Below are positions 34,310 through 45,471 of a stretch of DNA of 64,000 bases, piece after piece. The stretch is from Centrapalus pauciflorus (Eukaryota; Streptophyta; Magnoliopsida; Asterales; Asteraceae). The notes below the pieces were generated by a model, which saw only the letters and a program-made list of their open reading frames with translations, was not told the DNA's origin and ran no database searches. The position numbers and the translations under genes were made by a program. Within the stretch, counting starts at the first letter, position 1. Each line of letters starts with the position of its first letter. The DNA is taken from contig JAANYP010004790.1 in the NCBI GenBank assembly GCA_020465985.1, positions 1,352,001 to 1,416,000 of the forward strand, written 5' to 3'.

Positions 34310-34413
34310 TGCTAGAATATGTGGAAACCCTTGAAAGGGTATTGCATTCATCTCATTAGTATAAATAGAGTACATATTTACAGAGGACACCCTACACTAT
34401 ACATTATTTAACA
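34310..34413 (-). repeat. 3' LTR of the copia element
   Basis: 104 bp, directly repeated with 39303-39406 and preceded in element sense by the polypurine tract CTGAGGGGGGTG (34425-34414). Confidence 0.95.
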
Positions 34414-37400
34414 CACCCCCCTCAGTCGCAGCTGGAGGAGGACTAATGCTAAGACTGGACTTAAATTGTAAAAACAACTGTGTAGGAAGACCTTTAGTAA
34501 ATATATCTGCTAACTGATGAGAGGAGGGCACATGCGACACACGCACTTGCCCCAAAGCAACACGTTCTCTTACAAAGTGTAAGTCAATTTCCACATGTTT
34601 GGTTCGTTGATGCTGTACTGGGTTATTAGCTAGATACATGGCACTTACATTATCACAAAAAACAACTGTGGCACGTGAAAGAGGTAGATGTAACTCAATC
34701 AAAAGATTACGAAGCCAGGCAGATTCAGCAACCACGTTAGCAATACCACGATATTCAGCTTCCGCACTAGAACGGGACACAACATGTTGGCGTTTAGAAG
34801 ACCAAGAAACAAGGTTGTCACCTAGGAAAATGCAGAACCCAGAAGTGGACCGGCGTGTTTCAGGACAGCCGGCCCAATCGGCATCAGTGTAACAGACCAA
34901 ACGATTTACGGAGGATGGACGGAGAAAAAGCCCATGAGTGATAGTACCCTTCACATAACGAAGAATGCGTTTGAGAGCATTCATATGTGGTTGGCGAGGA
35001 TCATGCATATACAGGCATACTTGCTGTACAGCATATGCGATTTCCGGACGAGTTATCGTGAGGTACTGCAAAGCACCTGCAAGACTGCGATAAAGAGTCG
35101 GATCATCGACTGGTTTGCCAGAGGAGGGAAGTTTGGACTTAGTCTCAGCTGGTGATGAGCAGGGATTACAAGTATCCATGCCAGCACGGGAGATGATTTC
35201 TTGGGCAAAAACTGATTGAGACAGAAAAAGGCCCGAAGAAGAGCGTATGACAGAGACCCCTAGAAAGAAGGAGAGAGCACCAAGATCAGTCATTTTGAAC
35301 TCAGATGAAAGCCGAGAGATGACATGGTTGACCAGATATTGGGAGGAGGCCGTCAGAATAATGTCATCGACATAGAGTAGAAGATAGATTGTGTCACGAC
35401 CGTGGTGGTAGACGAAGAGGGAGCTGTCAGATTTACTGGAATGGAAACCGAGAGAAGTAATGAAGACAGCAAAGCGATGAAACCAAGCACGAGGAGCCTG
35501 TTTGAGTCCGTAGAGGGCTTTTCGAAGACGACAGACATGCTGTGGGAAGGAAGAATGAACATAACCAGTGGGTTGTTTCATATAGACTTCCTCCGATAAT
35601 TCACCATTGAGAAAAGCATTTTTAACATCAAGCTGATGAATCGGCCAGTTTAGGGAGAGGGCAATGCTTAGGACCATTCTGACAGTAACTGGTTTGACAA
35701 CAGGGCTGAAAGTTTCGTCATAGTCAAAACCAGGCATTTGAGAAAAGCCTTGAGCCACCAGACGGCCCTTGTAACGCTCAAGGAGACCCTGACTATCGAA
35801 TTTATGGCGATATAACCAACGACACCCAACAATGTTGACTTTTGGAGGAGGGGGAACAAGATCCCACGTATGATTGGAGAGGAGGGCAGACATTTCAGCG
35901 TCCATGGCTGCCTTCCAATTGGGATCACGAATTGCCTGAGCAGAGGACTTGGGAATTGGGGAAAGAGATTCAACAGCTGACAGATTCAAAATTTGACGAG
36001 GTTTGAGACTGCCAGTACGCGATCGCGTCGTCATGGGATGAGCGGATGTAGGAGCCGGAGGTGGTGAAGAAGTGACAGCTTCAGGTTGAAGTGATTCCGA
36101 AGACCTGTGCGAAGAGTGAGGTTCGACAGACGAATGAGGTGGGTCATCGTCTGTAGGAGCATCACTAGAGGGAATGAGCGAGTCACTCGAGGTGGGTTCA
36201 GTAGATGAATTATCTGAGGGAGTGGTGGATGCAATAGGTTCGTTAGGCATCACAGTGGATGTGGTGACGTCGTCAATGAAGGCATCATACGCAGAGGGAG
36301 AGGGTGGGGTATTGAACGAGGGATACGGAAAATGATCTTCATCAAAGATCACATGACGTGAGATAAGAATACGGTGAGTGACTAGGTCATAGCATCGATG
36401 ACCCCGATGACAAGGGGAAGGCCCGAGGTAGACACAAGCAGTAGAGCGAGGAGAAAGCTTGTTTGGGGCAGTAGAAGAGAGATCTGGATAGCAGAGGCAA
36501 CCAAATACACGCAAGTGTGTAAAGACCGGGAACGTGCCGTACAAAATCTCACAGGGAGTTTTGGAGTCCAGAGTAGTAGTGGGAAGAATGTTCAGGAGAT
36601 GAACAGACATGTTGAGAGCTTCGACCCAGAATGTTGGTGGAAGAGAGGCTTGAAATAAAAGAGTACGGAGCACATTGTTGATTGTGCGAATGACTCGTTC
36701 AGCTTTGCCATTTTGTTGTGACGTGTATGGACAAGAAAAGCGAACTTTAATGCCATGTTTTTTAAAAAGCTCAAGTAATTTACTATTATTGAATTCACGT
36801 CCATTATCACACTGAAAAGATTGTATATCTGTTTTAAACTGATTTACAACATAAGCGCGAAAGGTAGTAAATACTTGGAAAACATCAGATTTTACACGCA
36901 ATGGAAATACCCATAAAAAATGAGAATAATCATCCAAAAACAGAATATAATATTTAAAACCACTCAAACTGGAAATAGGAGATGTCCACAAATCGGAATG
37001 AACCAGTTCAAAAATACGTGAAGTCTTAGTTGTCGACTTTGAAAAAGACAAACGACAATGTTTACCCAATTGACAAGCGTGACACGTAGGTAACATTGTA
37101 TTGGAACAGGAAATAAATTTACGAGAACGTAAAAAATTAAATGTAGAGCTGCCCGGATGACCAAGACGACGATGCCATACATCAGGAGAGAGGGAGACCA
37201 TAGCAGTGGCAGAGGACACAGAAGGCGGAGAAGGCTCGAGGACAGGGTAGAGATCACCAGTACTGTCAGAGCGATGAAGAAGGCGCCCTGTATCAAGATC
37301 CTTTATGGAGAAACCAAAAGGATCAAATTCAATAGAAACCCAGTTATCAAGAGTGAACTTACGCACAGAAATGAGATTCTTAACCATTTGATCAGAAACA

Positions 37401-37747
37401 AGTACATTTTTCAGTGCCAATTTATTTTGTGATAATGGAAGAAATGTATCACCAATGCAAGAAACCGGAAGTAAAGCACCATTACCAACCATGATTACTT
37501 TTGACTTGCCACAAGGTTTAAGAGAAAGTAGATTACCTTGGTTGAATGACATGTGGGAGCTTGCACCAGTGTCCATATAGTAGTTGTTGTCCTGATGCTG
37601 TTGTGGCGGCTGAGCGGACATTGAACTGAAGAGAGCTGCAAGATCTGTGAACTGGGGCGGAGCTGCATTGGCAGGCGAGACTGGAGGAGGTGCAGCATAG
37701 AGTGCCGATGGAGTGTGAGTCCCGGCATGATTTGGTGTGGAAGACAC
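34397..37747 (-). CDS. pol: Copia Pol polyprotein: protease, integrase, reverse transcriptase, RNase H
   Basis: Uninterrupted 1116-codon frame. In order: aspartic protease (YYMDTGASSHMS, about residue 57); GAG-pre-integrase HHCC (WHRRLGHPG ... CHACQLGKH, about 190-230); integrase core (VHSDLW, QCDNGREF, QQNGKAER, about 250-355); reverse transcriptase (WLYRHKFD, LDVKNAFLNGELSEEVYMKQ, LLLYVDDIIL, about 645-850); and RNase H (CYTDADWAGC, SSAEAEYRG, TKHVEIDLHFVRE, about 975-1080). All catalytic residues I can check are present. The frame is also open upstream of the annotated Met, through a Gln-rich linker that should continue from gag. Pol therefore looks competent, but it is out of frame with gag. 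Proteins of this kind drive reverse transcription and nuclear integration of the element. Confidence 0.95.
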   Translation of the reverse strand: MSSTPNHAGTHTPSALYAAPPPVSPANAAPPQFTDLAALFSSMSAQPPQQHQDNNYYMDTGASSHMSFNQGNLLSLKPCGKSKVIMVGNGALLPVSCIGDTFLPLSQNKLALKNVLVSDQMVKNLISVRKFTLDNWVSIEFDPFGFSIKDLDTGRLLHRSDSTGDLYPVLEPSPPSVSSATAMVSLSPDVWHRRLGHPGSSTFNFLRSRKFISCSNTMLPTCHACQLGKHCRLSFSKSTTKTSRIFELVHSDLWTSPISSLSGFKYYILFLDDYSHFLWVFPLRVKSDVFQVFTTFRAYVVNQFKTDIQSFQCDNGREFNNSKLLELFKKHGIKVRFSCPYTSQQNGKAERVIRTINNVLRTLLFQASLPPTFWVEALNMSVHLLNILPTTTLDSKTPCEILYGTFPVFTHLRVFGCLCYPDLSSTAPNKLSPRSTACVYLGPSPCHRGHRCYDLVTHRILISRHVIFDEDHFPYPSFNTPPSPSAYDAFIDDVTTSTVMPNEPIASTTPSDNSSTEPTSSDSLIPSSDAPTDDDPPHSSVEPHSSHRSSESLQPEAVTSSPPPAPTSAHPMTTRSRTGSLKPRQILNLSAVESLSPIPKSSAQAIRDPNWKAAMDAEMSALLSNHTWDLVPPPPKVNIVGCRWLYRHKFDSQGLLERYKGRLVAQGFSQMPGFDYDETFSPVVKPVTVRMVLSIALSLNWPIHQLDVKNAFLNGELSEEVYMKQPTGYVHSSFPQHVCRLRKALYGLKQAPRAWFHRFAVFITSLGFHSSKSDSSLFVYHHGRDTIYLLLYVDDIILTASSQYLVNHVISRLSSEFKMTDLGALSFFLGVSVIRSSSGLFLSQSVFAQEIISRAGMDTCNPCSSPAETKSKLPSSGKPVDDPTLYRSLAGALQYLTITRPEIAYAVQQVCLYMHDPRQPHMNALKRILRYVKGTITHGLFLRPSSVNRLVCYTDADWAGCPETRRSTSGFCIFLGDNLVSWSSKRQHVVSRSSAEAEYRGIANVVAESAWLRNLLIELHLPLSRATVVFCDNVSAMYLANNPVQHQRTKHVEIDLHFVRERVALGQVRVSHVPSSHQLADIFTKGLPTQLFLQFKSSLSISPPPAATEGGVLNNV

Positions 37748-38676
37748 CGGCTGACGATAGTTGCCTCCAAACTGAGAAGCCTGAGATTGCTGATGTAATG
37801 CATTCTGAAGAAGCTGAAGTAGTTGATTGTTAATGCCGGTGGGGCACTTGATTGACCTGCATCACGAGAATAACCTGTAACAGAATTATTGCTGTTAAAA
37901 GACCCCCCTCCCGTGTTACCCTTAGATGTAACCCGTCCCGTGTTTCTGTTTCCCCGATTATTTTTATTTTTCCCTTTGCCATTAGTATTAGTGCTAGACG
38001 AGGAATAAAGGGCAGTGGGAAGGGAAGGTGAAGGTTCAAGGGTAGATTCGGGTTGGTCTTCACGAGACTCATGCAGAAGTAACATGTTTTTGGATTCAAG
38101 GAAAGAGGGAAAGGGTTTGGTGTGTGTGATGACATCAATTAAGCTTTGATAGGATGATAGTAAATTCTGTAGAATTTGCAAGACAAGATCCTGATCAGTG
38201 ATTTTAGTGTCAACATCAGCAAGGGAGTCAGCAATGTCTTTTAAAGTGTGACAATAATCAGTAATAGAAAGAGCTCCCTTTTTGGTGTTTCGAAAGAGGG
38301 TTTGAAGTTGTAGGCTACAGGATAATTTATTGTTCAAGAAATGAGCATCCAAGGCTTCCCAAAGGTCGTGTGCAGTGCAGTTATCTTTTGTGATGAGATT
38401 AAGTAAATTTGGTTCACATGTAGAGTAGAACCATGATTTAATGCGAGAATCAATGGCCTCCCAATCCTCATCATCAACACTTGTTGGTTGGGATTTCCCA
38501 GTAATATGACCCATGACTTTTGCCCCTTTACACACATCAGTAAAAATACGTCGCCATAGTTTATAGCGAGACCCATCAGTTGTTAATTTGAAACTGAACT
38601 GAGGGTAGACATTACCAATAGCAAAAACAAGTTGGGAAGCGGTTGGGTTGGTTGGTGATGGATTATTTCCAGTCAT
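37495..38676 (-). CDS. gag: Copia Gag polyprotein region (frame broken near its end)
   Basis: A 393-codon open frame starts with MTGNNPSPTN, about 625 nt after the 5' LTR. Residues from about 30 to 200 (FKLTTDGSRYKLWRRIFTDV, then LWEALDAHFLNNK and ITDYCHTLKDIADSL) are typical of the copia Gag (UBN2-type) domain that forms the virus-like particle. A basic Gly/Asn/Arg tract (GKGKNKNNRGNRNTGR) follows. No CCHC zinc knuckle is seen, so RNA binding probably relies on this basic tract. From about residue 280 (near 37840) the frame no longer matches the expected gag-pol linker, which continues in the pol frame. The last 110 or so residues are therefore out-of-frame read-through. The break is one indel equivalent. 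Confidence 0.88.
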   Translation of the reverse strand: MTGNNPSPTNPTASQLVFAIGNVYPQFSFKLTTDGSRYKLWRRIFTDVCKGAKVMGHITGKSQPTSVDDEDWEAIDSRIKSWFYSTCEPNLLNLITKDNCTAHDLWEALDAHFLNNKLSCSLQLQTLFRNTKKGALSITDYCHTLKDIADSLADVDTKITDQDLVLQILQNLLSSYQSLIDVITHTKPFPSFLESKNMLLLHESREDQPESTLEPSPSLPTALYSSSSTNTNGKGKNKNNRGNRNTGRVTSKGNTGGGSFNSNNSVTGYSRDAGQSSAPPALTINYFSFFRMHYISNLRLLSLEATIVSRCLPHQIMPGLTLHRHSMLHLLQSRLPMQLRPSSQILQLSSVQCPLSRHNSIRTTTTIWTLVQAPTCHSTKVIYFLLNLVASQK

Positions 38677-39302
38677 GACTAATAATAATAATGCTCACGA
38701 AAAAATAAATATAATCGTAAAGAAAAAGAAAGAAAAGGAACGTGCTCACCGAGGGTAATGCCAAAAGGAATAGTCGGACAGCAGTATTAAGCAAAGACGG
38801 CGGCCCTAGGGTTTGTGATGCGGCGGCAGCCCTAGGGTTTTCTGTGCGGCGGCTGATGGTGAAGTGGACAGGAGACGGGCAGCAGCGGCAAGGCGCGGCA
38901 GCAGTGGTGGTCGACTGGACGGCGGCACGATCTGTAGCAGCGGTCGGCAGAAGGAAGAGGAAGGGAGAACGGCGCAGCAGCAGGAATGAGACACGGCGGC
39001 GCCTAGGGTTTCGGCGCAAGAAAGTCACAGCGGCGCAGAGAGAGAGGCCGGCGGCTCTTAGGGTTTCGGCGCAAGAGTCACAGCGGCGCCTAGGGTTTCG
39101 CCTAGGGGTGTCGCGCAGGAGGACGGCCGCAAGAGGGAGACCGCAGGCGGAGGCGCAGGAGGAAGCAGCGTGGAGCGGCGGCCGGAGTGAGTTGCGATGG
39201 TGGGGTGGCGGAAGCAGTGCCGGCGTAGGGAGGTTGCCGGAGGTCAGTAGACCGGAAAAAAAACAACCCTAATGTGAAGGGTTAGGGTTAGGCTTGATAC
39301 CA
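38677..39302 (-). other. GC-rich untranslated leader of the copia element
   Basis: This stretch between the 5' LTR and gag is far more GC-rich than the rest of the window. It carries imperfect repeats of GCGGCGCCTAGGGTTTCGGC and GGCGCAAGAGTCACAGCGGC-type units (about 38990-39110). Open frames occur on both strands (176 and 121 codons) but are Arg/Ala-rich products of the GC content. The primer-binding site is at 39302-39287. Confidence 0.6.
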
Positions 39303-39406
39303 TGCTAGAATATGTGAAAACCCTTGAAGGGTATTGCATTCATCTCATTAGTATAAATAGAGTACATATTTACAGAGGACACCCCTACACTATACATTAT
39401 TTAACA
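39303..39406 (-). repeat. 5' LTR of the copia element
   Basis: 104 bp. It contains CTCTATTTATACTAATGAG (element sense), which includes a TATA-like TATTTATA. It differs from the 3' LTR at one base plus two single-base length changes. Confidence 0.95.
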
Positions 39407-39411
39407 CAATA

Positions 39412-41423
39412 GAATAAAAAATTAAACTTTCTTTTTTAGTCATTTAAAGTAATTTTTATCTTAAACAATTAAAAACACGCGTTTGGTTATATTAAACGAT
39501 AAAAAATGTATAAACTTGGTTATATTAAATGATTAAAAAATAAAAGTGTGATATTTTTTCATCATAAATAAATTTGGTTACCTTAAATGATAAAAACTAA
39601 TGTTTGATTTCTTTTTTTTTTCTTTTTGCTATTACAAACAAACTTGGTTAGCAATTTGATTATCTTAAACAATAAAAAAATATAAAGACAGTTATTTTTT
39701 TTAAAATTAACACCATAAATTATTCATTCATAAACAATGGAGAAAAAAACTAAACCGGTCTAAACCAATTCTATCTTGGTGTAGAACAATGGGAGGTCAA
39801 TATATACAAAGATTTGTGCCCTTTTTTTCTAAATAATAAAAGAACTAGTTTAATTGTTGGTGGCATTTGGTATGGTAAAATGGAAAGAAATAAAAACGAA
39901 GAAATTTAAATTATGTTTTTAGTTGTAATACACTAAAAAAATCGAATCAATTCTCTTTTCCAATGGATAATGTATTCTCAATTCTCCACCAAGATGTGAA
40001 ATATCAATTAAAACCTAGAAATCGAAAAAGAAAATGGAAATCAATTCTTTTGTAATCTATTCTCATTCTCATGATTAGAAAAAAAACAATACAAACATTT
40101 TCATTTTCTTTACGTTCCATTCCAATATTCCATGATACTAAACGCCCCATTATGAGACAAATTGAACAAAACTGGTTCAGTTTTGTCAATTTAGACTTGA
40201 CTTTTACACACATGTTTTTGCTTTTCCAAATTAATGAGGGAAACTGCATGAACAAGCCTATCTTTTTTTACCGGTTTATATAATGTAATTTTTTTAACAC
40301 GATTTACTCAAAGAGATCAGTGTTTATTACCAAAATATAAAAATGTGTTTTCCTTCTTTTACCAATTTACACAATAAAATTATTTTTAACATGATTTGTG
40401 AAATGAAGTTTTAACTTATTACCAAAACATGCAACATTTGATCTACCTATTCACCCGATCTTCTATGAAAAGCCTACTTATACGAACATCCATGTCATCA
40501 TTTTCCTTTATAAAGTACGGATTGAATGGGGAATTTATCAGACAACGGACAAATGATTAGTCTCTCGTCCCTATTTGAAAAGTCATTATCCATCCCCGCA
40601 ACATGGAACCTTCGGTTTGGCATGTAACTTATGTATGTATTTGTTTATCAGTATGTGTACATGTATTATACTTAAACGGTTTAGTAATACAATGATGTAT
40701 ACATAAATATATTCGATATAAAACTCATAATAAAAAAATTTTCTTAGTTTTTCTGTAGTTAGTTTATTAACTCATGTATTACATAAGTATTATATTTTCA
40801 TAGATGATCCCAACTAGTAAACAAAGCATAACTGGGAACAATAGTAGAAGCATGATGACTACAAACATTTCATCAAACGGTTGGTGTACATGGTACAAAC
40901 TAAAGAAAAATAGAGGTAAATGCAACCATTGAAAAACACCCAACCAAGACATATCAACAATGATCGCAAAAAAGAAAGTAAATAAGTAAGAATGTATATG
41001 TAAAATTGAACCAATTGCACACAACCACAATATGGAATTCAATAATCGCGCGATTGCTTTGGTACTCTGCTAAAGAATCAGAAAATTAACATATTTTAAT
41101 GAAGACTAAAAAACAATAGAAACTTGTTTAAAATGGATGATGGAACAGTTTTCATGAAACATATTTTAATTAACAATAGAAACATATTTTAATTAACATA
41201 TCTTACTTGAATGTGAGAAGGAAGATGAAGAAGCAATCAGCCAAGGAAAGTGAAACTAGGAACAATTTTCATGGTGAAATTCAAAACGGTTGTGACCGTA
41301 AGAATATAAATCTATATGTTGCGGTGAATAAGAGGATGTCATGTTTTGTACGTGACTTTTTAACAAATCCGAGACCATTTGAAAAGAAAACAAGAGAAAG
41401 GAGGAAAGAAAGTATTAAAAAAA
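39412..41423. other. AT-rich intergenic DNA, nothing recognised
   Basis: No supported gene or bounded element. Between 39430 and 39680 phrases like TTGGTTATATTAAA and TTGGTTACCTTAAA recur, probably as debris of an old repeat. Short open frames lack motifs. Confidence 0.4.
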
Positions 41424-43062
41424 GAGTAAATTACAAAGATGGTCCCTGTGGTTTGTGCAAAATTACGGAAATGGTCCCTCAACTTTCAAAGTTGCAGTGG
41501 TGGTCCCTCAATCCACTTTTTTACTTGCAGAAATGGTCCCTCTGTGTCTGAACTTTTTAAAAATGACGATTTTACCATTTTATTAATTACAAGTTTAGTC
41601 CCTCAACTATTTAATTTACTTTCACTTTTGGTCCTTTTCCTTAAATTTTTAATTTTTTGACTATTAATTTAACAAACTATTATTTAAAATCTTTATTATA
41701 TTATTATTATAATTATATATACCTATTTATTTTTAAAAACAAATTTATATTTATTTATTAACAAAATTTTTATACTTAATGTATTTATTTTACGCACTTT
41801 TTTATGTATTCAAGTTATTTAATAAGGAACTAGTTTATGAACCCACGTATTACGTGAATAACTTTTAACAAATAATTGGTTAACTGAAATGTATGTAAAC
41901 TTAAATTGAATAATTTAATATTAATTCTTATAAAAAATAAAAAAAAAGTACAATTATTAGTAGTATATATTATTTATCTATTTTTTTAAATAGTAATGAA
42001 CAATTGTTATTTTTTTTTAATTACATTTTTTAAACTTTTTATTCCTAAATTTTTATATATTTAATCGATATAATTTGAAATTTTAATTTTACGTAAACTA
42101 TAATGTTTATATATTTTTATTTAGATACATTGATAAGTATATATAAGATATAATTTGGATGTAAATTTAAATCTTATATATTTATTCACATTTAAATATG
42201 TAAGAAATATATTATATTTATCTTTTATTGATATTAGAAATAATGAAATATATTTATATTTTAGTTTATTTTAATTAAAATAATATACTTTGTTACGTTA
42301 ATACGTTTTGATTTTAAACTTACTATTTTTTTTTAATTTTAAATATTTTGTTATGTCAATACGTATTGATTTCAATATAGTATTTTAATCTTTTTGATTT
42401 ACAAGTTTGTATATTAATATGTTTCATTCGTTTTCACTTAAATATTTTGTTAATTTTCATTTAATTATTAACGTAGCAAAATTTAAAATCAAAACAGATA
42501 AAATAATAAATAGAAATCAAAATGTATGGGCATAACAAAATATCTAAATCAAAACAAATAAAATAATAAATTTAATTAAAAACATATTAGCGTAAAAAAT
42601 ATTTAATACCTTTTGATTTAAATAAAAAATATGTAAAAAAAATATTTAAATAATTAATATGTAAAAAAAAATTTTAAATCAAAAAACGCGTAAATTAAAT
42701 AATATGAGTATTAAAAATTTGTTAATAAATAAATATAAATTTATTTTTAAAAATAAATAGGTATATATAATTATAATTATAATAATAATATAATAAAGAT
42801 TTAAATAATAGTTTGTTAAATTAATAGACAAAAAATTAAAAATTTAAGGAAAAAGACCAAAAGTGAAAGTAAATTAAATAGTTGAGGGAGTAAACTTGTA
42901 TTAATAAAAGGGCAAAATCGTCATTTTTAAAAAGTTCAGACACAAAGGGACCATTTCTGCAAGTAAAAAGTGGTTTGAGGGACCACCACTGCAACTTTGA
43001 AAGTTGAGGGACCATTTCCGTAATTTTACACAAACCACAGGGACTATTTTTGTAATTTACTC
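41424..43062. mobile_element. Long-TIR MULE-like element, family F (1.64 kb)
   Basis: Terminal inverted repeats of about 340 bp. The left begins GAGTAAATTACAAAGATGGT and the right (complement) GAGTAAATTACAAAAATAGT. Both continue through CCCTGTGGTTTGTG, GGAAATGGTCCCTCAACTTT and GTCTGAACTTTTTAAAAATG. The AT-rich centre is itself partly palindromic. No transposase. Flanking A-rich 9-mers are similar but not identical, so the duplication is uncertain. Confidence 0.75.
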
Positions 43063-43889
43063 TAAAGAAAATAATATTTGTGTTTGTATTCTTGAATTAG
43101 GAGGAATGAAAAAGAAATTATGTTTGTACAGCTCTTTATCAACATTTCTTTCTCATAATTTGTTCCCAAATATGGGAGGAAAAAAAAAGAAAAATTATGT
43201 TCATAATTTACATAGACAACTCTATATCAACCTTTTGAAAACGTTTCCCACACATTCTTCCCAATGCTTAGGAGAACTTTTGGAAAGGTTTCTTCCCCAA
43301 TGCTTGGGAGGAAACTTTTGAAAATAAAACCTTTGTTTCTTCTCTTATTTTCCTATCTTGAATGTGATAAATAAACTTAATTTTTTTTTTATTTTCTCCC
43401 ATTTTTTCTGGTTTCTTTCTCTTTATTCCGTTTTAATTGGTTCGAGAACGTAAGAAAAAACATCATCCAATATCCAAAATGTTTTAAACAAATGTGTAAC
43501 CAATATTCAAAATCACATATTCATAGAGAAAATACATATACCATGATCAATTAAACATGGAAAACAAATACTGAATGATTTTGAGCAAGGTTTAGTCATC
43601 GTTTTGTTTTTTTGCATCAAATACACCTCAAATTTCAAAACATACTCAAGCAGATCTGAGAAAAATGCGTTCGAGATTGAGCAGGTCTGAAAGAATGAAG
43701 TTTGAGCAAATCTTGCGGTGAAGATGGTGGTCGGAGTCGATCGAGTTCGAGTAGACGAGATAATGATGAGTACAATTGGAGAGTGCTTAAGGGTGGGTGG
43801 ACGGAGCAGAGAAGCGGTAAGCTGGTAGCCATTGCCGGAGCATTAAAGATGAAAATTTAATCGCTTGTTTGGGTGCGTGATGGAGTGGA
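43063..43889. other. Intergenic DNA with a GC-richer patch
   Basis: No gene assigned. At 43250-43320 CCAATGCTTAGGAG/CCAATGCTTGGGAG is a short tandem repeat. The patch 43640-43850 is less AT-rich and has a 65-codon minus-strand open frame, but no motif, splice partner or homology was recognised. It could be a gene fragment carried by a transposon. Confidence 0.35.
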
Positions 43890-44660
43890 AGAGCCGGTGC
43901 ACGATTTGGTTCAGTTCGGTTTGTAGTTCAAATGTTAACGGTGTTTTCGGTTTTTGGTTACCGTTAGTCTACGGTTACCCGCTACATGCTTAAAAGCAAA
44001 TAAAATTATAGATATCTTTTTTAAACATGAATTATTTTTAAGTATAAAATCATTATAAATTATTTGATTATAAATCATAAAAGTTACACTAAATGTATTT
44101 AACAAAACAATTAAAATAAAAAAAATCAATTGAAAATCTAATATTTCATGTATTAGAATATGTAAATGAAATTATAAATATATATAATCGGTTCGGTTTG
44201 GTTATCTACAGTTTTCTAAAAAAGAAAACTTAAACTGTCCTGTTATGTTTCGGTTTCAGTTTTTTCAGTTTCGGATCAAGCGATTTAAACAGTTCGGCTC
44301 AGTTTTCGGTTTTATTTGAACACCCTGCCACCATAATTTCCTATTCAGGTGTTAGGTTTAGGATTAGGGGTTAATATTTGATATGTCTCAAGCCCATCAG
44401 TAAATTAATTTAAAAGATAGAAGCCCAATGACAATAAAAGATTGTAGATTAAGCCCAAATGCTAAAAAAAACCAAAAAAATAAAAAGTTATATATTCTGG
44501 ATAATCTGATTATCGGAAACGTATAAATTTACTGTCCAAATCCCAATCTGAAATTTGGATTAAATCAATTTTCGGATATCGGATATTCGAAAGTAAGTTA
44601 GTCCGAAATTTCGGATCAGATTGCCTTATTCGGATATTTTTGAACACCCTTAAAAGAAAT
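43890..44660. repeat. Degenerate GGTTCGG-type repeats with a copy of the 29.8/31.6-kb repeat
   Basis: GGTTCAGTTCGG, TTTCGGTTTTTGGTTACC and CAGTTCGGCTCAGTTTTCGG flank an AT-rich core. The core (about 44070-44330) matches the repeat duplicated at 29805-32100, including GTTACACTAAATGTATTT and TTTGAACACCCT. A second block ending TTTTTGAACACCCT lies at about 44500-44655. These termini recall the GTTCA end of the hAT at 48185. Confidence 0.45.
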
Positions 44661-45115
44661 CTCGAATTTATGATGCATATAGCGACGTGGATAATGTTGT
44701 CGCAAAACACATGTATCGTGTCACAGGATTAACGACCAAACCTACGACGTGTGACTGAAAGTCGCAAACACAAACGTCGCATTTTGCAATACGTATATTG
44801 TCGTCCAAATCAACGACCAAACCTACATGTGTGACTGAAAGTCACATAGATAGCAACGTGTATATTGTCATTGCAAACATAACGATGAATCTAACGACAA
44901 ATGCATGGTGTCGCAAAATCAATGACCAACTTGCGATTTCTCAAGTCGCATATTTAGCGACGAAATCAACGACGATATCATCGTATGAAAATGCAAATAA
45001 CGACATTTTTAATGACATTAGTGACACAAATTTCTTGAAAGTCGTCGCTAAAACGCTAACCATGTCTCAAATCAGCAACATTTTTTTATGCGTCGCTAGA
45101 GACCTTTTTTTTAAT
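44660..45115. mobile_element. CACTA-like subterminal repeat region
   Basis: Dense short repeats GTCGCAAA, GCGACG, AACGACCAAACC and GTGACTGAAAGTCGCA occur in both orientations, ending in GCGTCGCTAGAGACC. Clusters of GCGACG words are characteristic of the subterminal regions of plant CACTA (En/Spm) transposons. No terminal CACTA was located for this block and no transposase is present. Confidence 0.45.
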
Positions 45116-45294
45116 GATAGAAAATAAATTAAAATGTTATCAAGATAAAATAACAGGCATAACTTTAATTTATGTAATATTACTATGATAATTTAATCAA
45201 ATATATACTATTAAAATAAAAATTCACAACATTAAAATTCTGATTGCACCATGAACATAAATTCATACATCAAAGTCTTAACCATGCATGCATG

Positions 45295-45440
45295 CACTAC
45301 TACAACCAGAACCTTTTGCGACGGACAAATCTGTCGCAAATCCATCGCAAAAGCTTATTTGCGACGGATTTGCAAAGGAATATGGCGGACCCAAAAAGGC
45401 TCATCGTAAATAGCTTTGCGACTGATAGTTGCAACGGATT
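45295..45440 (+). mobile_element. CACTA transposon end with GCGACGGA subterminal repeats
   Basis: Begins CACTACTACAACCAG, followed by TTTTGCGACGGAC, CTGTCGCAAATCCATCGCAA and TTTGCGACGGATTTGC. The CACTA start plus TTGCGACGGA repeats is the usual end of CACTA elements. The other end and the 3-bp duplication were not identified. The polyphenol oxidase fragment lies immediately to the right and could be cargo. Confidence 0.55.
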
Positions 45441-45456
45441 TGCACCGGGTTATTTA

Positions 45457-45471
<15 letters not shown>

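Larger units (their letters stand above)
34310..39406 (-). mobile_element. Nearly intact Ty1/copia LTR retrotransposon (5.1 kb)
   Basis: Complete element on the minus strand with 104-bp LTRs at 39303-39406 (5') and 34310-34413 (3'), which begin TGTTAAATAATG in element sense. A perfect 5-bp target duplication CAATA lies at 34305-34309 and 39407-39411. The primer-binding site next to the 5' LTR reads TGGTATCAAGCC, close to initiator-Met tRNA. The polypurine tract beside the 3' LTR is CTGAGGGGGGTG. Domain order is Gag, protease, integrase, reverse transcriptase, RNase H, which defines Ty1/copia. The short LTR and total size resemble the Ale-type lineages (inference). The LTRs differ by one substitution and two 1-bp indels, so insertion was recent. 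One frame break separates gag from pol. Confidence 0.95.

Noticed and set aside
37495..37840. The last 110 codons of the gag frame as a genuine Gag C-terminus
   Set aside because: They are out of frame relative to the linker that leads into the protease, so they are read-through after a frame break.
38742..39272. 176-codon plus-strand open frame
   Set aside because: It lies antisense in the GC-rich leader of the copia element; Arg/Ala-rich composition and lack of any domain point to a chance frame.
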